A stretch of 64,000 nt of DNA from Scortum barcoo (Eukaryota > Chordata > Actinopteri > Centrarchiformes > Terapontidae): positions 13,547,782-13,611,781 of the forward strand of contig CM041545.1 in assembly GCA_023238725.1 (NCBI GenBank). The letters are read 5' to 3'. Below, one piece after another: positions 57,804 through 64,000 of the stretch (the first letter of the stretch is position 1; each line of letters opens with the position of its first letter). Position numbers and translations under genes: made by a program. The notes under the pieces are model-generated. The model was given only the letters and a program-made list of their open reading frames with translations, made no database searches and had not been told where the DNA came from.

Positions 57804-60800
57804 TCATTCCACATATCTGATAAAGAGGGCGATGAAGATGCAGCCAAACAGGGACATGATCGAGGCTGAGAGGACCACCACGATGACACTTCCTGCCAAG
57901 TTGACCAGCGCGCCGAGGCCCGCCCCCACTATGATCTGAGCCAGCTGGACCATGCAGGTGAGCGCGGCGCAGTCCACCCCGCTGCCTCGCAGGCTTTCCC
58001 TGCCCCCTTGCAGCTTCAGCAGTTCCTGGAGGGGACAGGAGATGAGAGGGGGAAGAAGGGGAAAGGAACAATATTTGATGTCATTGATTTCTGTATCAGG
58101 AGAAATGTCAAGGGCAGAGACAAATCAGATTGAGCTCTGTGGAAAATATTAAGAGACCACCTCGTGTATTTATGCTTCATTATTTGTAAAATTCTATGAA
58201 GCTCTCCTCAGACTCTTGATGTTTCATCTCTGGCTCACCTTATACGACGAGGTATCGATTGAACATGCCAGTACACATCAAAAAGGTGTTTTTCCACCGC
58301 CAATTGATTTTTGAGCCACCATCCAAGGGAAAATATTGCATTTTATTATTTAGAGTCAAAAGTTCCATTTCATCCAGGGCCCATAAACTCAAATTAAAGT
58401 CCCATTTTAGTTTCTCCCAGATCTGTGCGCGCCCCTCATATTCATTTCTTACGTATAAGCAACACAAATTATTCAGCCATATCGTCAGGAAACTGCTGCT
58501 GCCAGAATGGAAATGAGCCGCCTCCAGCAGTATGTCTCCAACATGTGGAAAAAAACCTCCACACGTCCACAAGGAAACAAACAAGTCTACAGGCTGTCAA
58601 ATGTGTAACTGATTGACAGACTGTTACGATTATACATTATATTTTAATAGTCTCACTGGTTTATTTTTAATTTAAGTACCCAGGACTTCTAGGAAAATAG
58701 TAAATGAATTATCCCCATGTAATAAAGTGAATTTAATTAAAGGCGCCCTGAACCAAATTTACACATGAAGGTTTTTAAAGTCCTCAAAACAAGCATGACT
58801 CAAGAACAGTTGAATAATGTCTTTTGTGGCTCTGGGGGGAGCTGTACAGCGTTATCTCATCTTTGGATTTAGACTAGAAATGTACAAGACAAACAGGAAG
58901 TCAAGGTTCTCGTGACAGACTCTATCCAGATGCATTATTTGAATTTATGCGATCTTAGGAGCTCAATTCATCAATTAATCTCTGTCCTCTTTTTCTTTGA
59001 TGTTCTTTTTTACTTTCTTTTTTTGTTCCCAAAACTTTATGGCATTATAGAATTAAATTAGGCTGAATCTTCCATTAATTCATTCAGTTATTTTCATGCA
59101 TCTCAACCCTAAAAAGCACAACAAGGGCTCACTCCCAGGGTTTCTTTTATTCTGTGTACAGTGTCTACATTTAATCACAGAGGGAAATTGGTTGGAAGTA
59201 ACGATCGCTTTCAGCATCAATTCATCTGCCGATTTATTTCTCTAATGATGGATGAATTTTTTTGTCTGCAGAATTGTGAAAAATGCTGTTATCATTTCCC
59301 AGAGACAAAAAAATGACAAAAAATAAAACTCTTATATTTTAGAAACTTACTTACTTAAAAACAGCAATTTGATTTTTAAAACTGTTAACATGTGAATAGA
59401 CTTGAATAGATTTTATGACTAATTGTAGCAGCTCTGTTGGAAATTATTATGTGTTTGATGGTATAATCTGGATAGCTTGGCTCTGCGGTTGATAGATTAA
59501 TGGAATTTCACGTTGTGAGGCTTTCAGTGAAGCTGTTCTGAGGACTACAGGTAACCACTTAGTACACCTGCAGGAAATGAGTCAAAGAAATAAAAAAGAC
59601 TCATAAAACCGGAAGACTATTACACAGTGAAGAAGGCACAGCTCAAGTGCTTAATTTTGACAACAAAAACTAAATAAAAGAAACATCCAAAATGAGTTTC
59701 CTTCTCTCTTTTTCTTCTATTACTTATGGGCAAATAGGAAAAACTGCTGCTGGCCTAGTACCTCCTCTTCACGCTGATATTCGGCTATCAGGTTGAATGG
59801 GATTGTGTAGAGCGTGCTGGACATGACGCCGAACACGCTGCAGAGGATGAGCGTGGCGATGATGTTTGGGAAGAGCCCGATCAGGCTGGTGCCCATGCCG
59901 AACACAAAGTAGCCCATGAAGTACAATCCCTTGAGGCCGATGTACGGGAGGAGGAAACGTTGCACATCTGAAAACACACAAACACAGACGTCATACATTG
60001 TTGCAGAGGAGAGATCAATTTCAACTCATTTTTTATGGTATTGCTCCTCTAAGCTTTTTAAAACCCTCCACAGGATGCATTGGATTTTCTGCAGCTGACT
60101 GGACATCTGATTGTACAGTCTGTCATTTCAGGAAAAGAGACAATTTTTCTGAGCATGCAGATAATGGTGTACTTTATTTTTTTTTATTTCTCTGTCAAAC
60201 GTCTGGCCCACCTCACATGGGATTAAAACGGTACTTCCGGTGATACGTATATAAAAAAAAAACCTAAATTAGATTCCTACATTATGGAGTACTTCTATAT
60301 TCTTTCAAATACTAAGAATGGAGTCGCATTATATTTCTGGCTTTCACACCTGTTGTTCCACATGGCTACTAAAGCAGGCCTTCTGCTGGATTGAAATGGA
60401 CATGAAGCACATCCGTGCATGCCTCTGGGAAAACGTGTTTCTTTTGTTCAGAGCCATCTAAACAACTGGCAGCACCACTCCAGCCAGCCATCCCGGTGCA
60501 AAAGATATAGGAGGCGGTAAATGCCCACCGCTATCTGTTTCCCTGCACAACCCTGTCAGGTATTCACAGGGGAGCCAGCGATGTCAGTTTAACAAGGTGA
60601 TGTTAATGGCTCTCCCATCATGAATGCAGAAATGAGCGCACACAATCATACTCTATTTGTTCCTGTCACTCGCTAGAGACATGTGGCAGTGTTACTTACA
60701 GGAGTAGAGAGCAGAGGAGAGGACACGGCATTGATGCACAGTCCCCAGCAGCCCACTTCAACTCCTCTCTCGTATGTGACGTAGGCTGTAGAGTTATGCT

Positions 60801-62797
60801 CTGCGTAAGGATTTCCTTTGTATACAATCTGCAGAAAAAAAGGGGAAAGAGAAACAATATGAAGTGAAGCCAAACACAAAAAACATCAAAGCACACAGCT
60901 TCCCTAATATAGATATCAAATGTTGGCCTCTGGCTTTAATACATGCTTTTAAAAAAAAGATGAAAAGAGGTAAACCATCTTTAGCCGCTGACTATAAATT
61001 CCCCCTCACTGATAACAACGTCTGTAATTCTGCAGTGGGTGCTAATCAACTGCGCCGATGGGGAACAGTGCCATGGTGTGACGTGTGTCGTTTGATCAAT
61101 ATGCACGCCGCGCAACTGTAAAGCGTTCATCGTTATGACACATCACACCAACAGATGATTACACACAACAGCAGAGTAACACTCCCCCGTCCTCACCCTC
61201 CGCACAATCATGGATTAATGGAGCTTGAATGCAAAAACATATTGCAGCTTGTCGTGCTTCACCCCCGCTGTTTGCCACGCCTGATAGTAATATTTAGGGC
61301 TGCAACTGACAATTATTTTCATCACTGATATATAATCAGTTGTTCATTTCTTTTAATTAAGTGTTTAGTCTATAAAATGTCAGAAAAATTTTTGTTTTTA
61401 ATAAGTGGGAAATCCAAAGAAATCCTGTTAACAAAGATATGAAAGTTCACATTTGAGAAGCTGGAAAGGCGAATCTTTGGCTGGATTATGGATTTAATTC
61501 CAAAATTTCTGTTAACTAATGAAGGAATAAGCTAGCTTGACCCACAACAACACAAGGACCTGTTTACATGTGATACTGTAAAAAGCCTCAAGCTGCGTTA
61601 ACTAGTTATGATTTTCATTTCAGTGCGTTTATTGCTGGTTTTAAGTCCTGATTTCACTCTCTTGTTGCAAGGCTTCTCATTTCATTAAGCTTTTCTATCG
61701 ATGTGTTCTGGTATGCTCAATCAATACCAAACCAAGTTGAATCAGGTTACCGAATGATAAAACATCAAGTGTTTGAGAAGGGCTTCAGTCCTCATAAAAA
61801 TTATAATAATAAGTGAATAAAATAATAAGTGAATTAAATGATGGTTTCAGAAAGACGTTAAGATTTTGAGAAATACACTTTAAGAAAATTTTTCCTGTTT
61901 GTAGGACAAATATGTACTGTTAGGTTAGCGCAGCATAAAGCTTGGCTTTGGACAGAGCCAGGCTAGCTGTTTCCCCTTGTTTGCAGTCTGTATGCTAAGG
62001 TAAGCTAAGGAATTATATAATAAATAATGAATTATATGTGTGGATGCTATTTTAATACATACATACACACACTGCTTTAAAATACAAAACAAACATGGGG
62101 TACTGAATTTATTATAAGTGAATTAAGTATATCCAGCAGCCTGTGTGTGTTTGAAATGATCACAAACACAATGATCATTTAACAGTTTTCTTAGTGAAAC
62201 GATCCGCTGTTAACCTCTGTTGCACCTCACTCTTTTTCACACTCTCCTCCATTCACTGGTGCATCTTTACTGTTTGCAAAAAGCAAACCCGAGATATTTC
62301 ATTTATGATCATATAAAATACAGAAGAGCAGCAAATCCTCACACTGGAGAGGCTGAGCTTTTGTTTGCAACCTGACTCATCTGATTAAATGACATTCAAA
62401 ATAGAAATCTGTATGAAAGTGGAGAGGTGATGACTTCAATGGCACTAATCACCACAATTCAGCTCAAATCACCACACTGATTGTACAATAAGCAGAGATT
62501 AGAAGCTTTACAGCACTAGAAAAGGCTGAAACCAGTGACGTGAAAGGTGGAATTAAGACCTTTGAATGTTCTTAGTAATAAATGAGTTTTTAAATGCAAT
62601 GGTGCTGACTGATTTTGTCCAGCTCATATGTATAGACCCATACTAATCAATACCTGTCCCATGAAGTCAGTGAAGAAGAGCATGTTGCAGAGGAAAGCTG
62701 TCCACCCCAGCAGGTGACTGACACACAGGCAGCGGTAGTGGTTTGGCATGTGGATGATAGTCCTCATCAGCGATCTGAATGTCATCCTCTTCTGGGC
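57804..62797 (-). CDS. slc45a2: Solute carrier family 45 member 2 (MATP/AIM1), last four coding exons, frame-disrupted
   Basis: This melanosomal 12-TM transporter is needed for melanin synthesis. Exons on the minus strand are 62797-62654 (144 bp), 60828-60700 (129 bp), 59967-59762 (206 bp) and 58025-57804 (222 bp including stop), all with GT-AG borders. Key residues in order: [93 protein letters not shown], then [20 protein letters not shown] and the C-terminus [10 protein letters not shown]. They follow human SLC45A2 closely and correspond to its exons 4-7. The first exons lie beyond the right edge. Exon 60828-60700 carries a duplicated CCTCT (60713-60722). Its length is 129 instead of the 124 bp needed to join the next exon in phase, so the frame shifts and meets TGA at 59881-59883. 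Everything after the shift still reads correctly in the original frame. Confidence 0.93.
58026..59761 (-). other. slc45a2: slc45a2 intron before the last exon
   Basis: AT-rich GT-AG intron of 1.7 kb. No exon or repeat family is recognised. Confidence 0.75.
59968..60699 (-). other. slc45a2: slc45a2 intron between the second and third exons present
   Basis: GT-AG intron of 732 bp with donor GTAAGT. Nothing else is recognised. Confidence 0.75.
60713..60722 (-). other. slc45a2: 5-bp tandem duplication (CCTCT twice) shifting the slc45a2 frame
   Basis: On the plus strand the sequence is AGAGGAGAGG. With one copy, the exon would encode INAVSSALYS and join phase 1 to the next exon's [11 protein letters not shown], matching the human INSVFSSLYSYF order. 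With two copies it reads [12 protein letters not shown], then about 28 aberrant residues and a stop. Confidence 0.85.
61290..61530. repeat. Dispersed DNA element, family C, copy with intact left end
   Basis: AGGGCTGCAACTGACAATTA, AGTCTATAAAATGTCAG and TTCACATTTGAGAAGCTGG are in family order. Confidence 0.75.
61855..62015. repeat. Long-hairpin dispersed element, family A, partial
   Basis: TTTTGAGAAATACACTTTAAG, AGCATAAAGCTTGGCTTTGG, CAGGCTAGCTGTTTCCCC and CTGTATGCTAAGGTAAGCTA. Confidence 0.6.
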
Positions 62798-64000
62798 CTG
62801 CAGATGCACACAAACATCAGATGACAACCACAATACAGGCATTTAGCTTCTCCTCTCAAAGCACTCATTACTGTCCTCATGTTTCACTTCGATTGGTGCT
62901 TAAGCCCACAGCTGACGCGTGTTTAAAGGCTTCAACAGAAACAAAAAATAAAAGGATGTTTGTGCCATAATAACCTTAATTACTAAGAATGAAGGGATTC
63001 GAGGACAGGCAGGAGGACAGACAGGAGATGATAAGAGACAAACACACAAAAAAAGGCTTTAAAACAAAAAACAAACCAAAAAAAAAAAAACAACCTATAG
63101 AGCATTAAATATGACGTTGCAGCCTTTTGCTTTTGGACATGGAAAACTGACCTTGCATGCATCTCCAGTACTAATAAAGGAATACATCTATATTTGAAAA
63201 TATGCACCTAAGAGAAAGACTGAGATGATTTACAGTCTCTCTAATGTGCTCGGCAAAATAAAAGGAAAAAACACACACACAAAGGCAAGGCAGTTAAGAG
63301 CCAGACAGGGACTACAAAAACAAGACCATGGACTGTTTTGCCAGTCAAAAGCAAGTGAGTTTTAAGAAGAAGATCATACAAAAACTTCCTTCTCATCAAG
63401 ACACATCAAATATGGTCAGAAGTCAGCAGGTTGGCATTTGATGGATTGATTTATGCCCAGAGTTTGTGGAATCAAAAAAGAAGTACTCATTAGGGAAAAC
63501 TGTTGCTCAGGATACATCCACACGACCATGTATCGTCCTCACATCTTATCTAAAGAGTTTCCTCTGCAGATCACAGCTTATTTAACCATCTGAACCCCCC
63601 AGTACTCATGTAAAAGATTAAGCGAGGTCACCTTTACATCAGACAAACAAGCAGACTGCAGGATGTTGTTGGTGGGTTTGTGAATGTAAAATTCTTTTAA
63701 CTTATTAACATAGAAATATTGAAGGTGTTCACACACAGCCCTGACTCTGTGCTCGCGGACAACAGTGAGTTTGACTGCAAGATAATTTGTGTTTACTGTA
63801 AATATTTGCCTCTCCGCTTATTTGCAGTTAGTGGTTGTTTCATAATGGGTGTGTCAAAATGAGCAAATATCCCCTGTGTCTAGCAAGTCACACATCAGCC
63901 GATTTAATCTGGGTTACTACAGCAGTTTGATCCCAACATAAACAGATTTTGCTGTGATTTAATTGCAAGAAATGGATCAAAAGGATGCTAAAATAACTAT
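62798..64000 (-). other. slc45a2: slc45a2 upstream intron to the window edge
   Basis: No further exon of slc45a2 was recognised. It includes a poly-A-rich run (63048-63092) and otherwise nothing notable. Confidence 0.55.

Larger units (their letters stand above)
60829..62653 (-). other. slc45a2: slc45a2 intron with two dispersed elements
   Basis: It contains a family-C element with an intact start (TAGGGCTGCAACTGACAATT, 61290-61530) and a partial family-A element (61855-62015; GAGCCAGGCTAGCTGTTTCC, GCAGTCTGTATGCTAAGG). Confidence 0.75.

Overview
This window looks like a teleost fish nuclear genome, probably a percomorph. It has AT-rich non-coding DNA with GC-rich exons, GT-AG introns, many microsatellites, and many dispersed inverted-repeat elements of kinds I know from percomorph genomes. 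Six protein-coding genes of ordinary vertebrate type can be recognised. I see no CRISPR array, operon, rRNA or tRNA.

Layout, left to right. (1) 4560-10116, minus strand: csgalnact1 (chondroitin sulfate N-acetylgalactosaminyltransferase 1). The first three coding exons are present and the catalytic C-terminal exons lie beyond the left edge. (2) 10.1-28 kb: a long gene-poor stretch. It holds a decayed LINE with 10-bp target-site duplications (12158-14787), an AT/AC compound microsatellite, a 216-bp GATA array, several families of short DNA-element remnants, and two candidate exons I cannot assign. (3) 28042-30036, minus: nxnl2 (nucleoredoxin-like 2), two exons, complete. (4) 30.4-31.6 kb: a degenerate minisatellite and an orphan fragment of a PIF/Harbinger-type transposase. 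(5) 32295-33629, plus: gng10 (G protein gamma 10), complete. (6) 37139-42432, plus: btc (betacellulin), five exons, complete. (7) 46662-48505: a dead Tc1-type transposon with an internal deletion and a solo LTR inserted in it. (8) 50892-52115, plus: an intronless rxfp3-type relaxin-family peptide receptor. (9) 54676-56628: a 1.95-kb unit bounded by about 230-255-bp inverted repeats. (10) 57804-62797, minus: the last four coding exons of slc45a2 (MATP pigment-cell transporter); upstream exons lie beyond the right edge.

The genes do not form one pathway. csgalnact1 acts in Golgi chondroitin synthesis, nxnl2 in photoreceptor redox/trophic function, gng10 in heterotrimeric G-protein signalling, btc as an ErbB ligand, rxfp3 as a neuropeptide GPCR, and slc45a2 in melanosomes. 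The rxfp3-slc45a2 pair is adjacent in tetrapods too, so that part of the layout is ancient.

The most notable observation is a 5-bp tandem duplication in slc45a2 (60713-60722). It shifts the reading frame and brings in a stop codon at the next exon (59881-59883), although all splice sites and all downstream coding look intact. It is either a true pigment-gene loss-of-function allele or a sequence error. Other items worth checking are the long inverted repeat, the solo LTR nested in the Tc1 element, and the possible unassigned exon at 26940-27043. I found no clearly novel multi-gene system.
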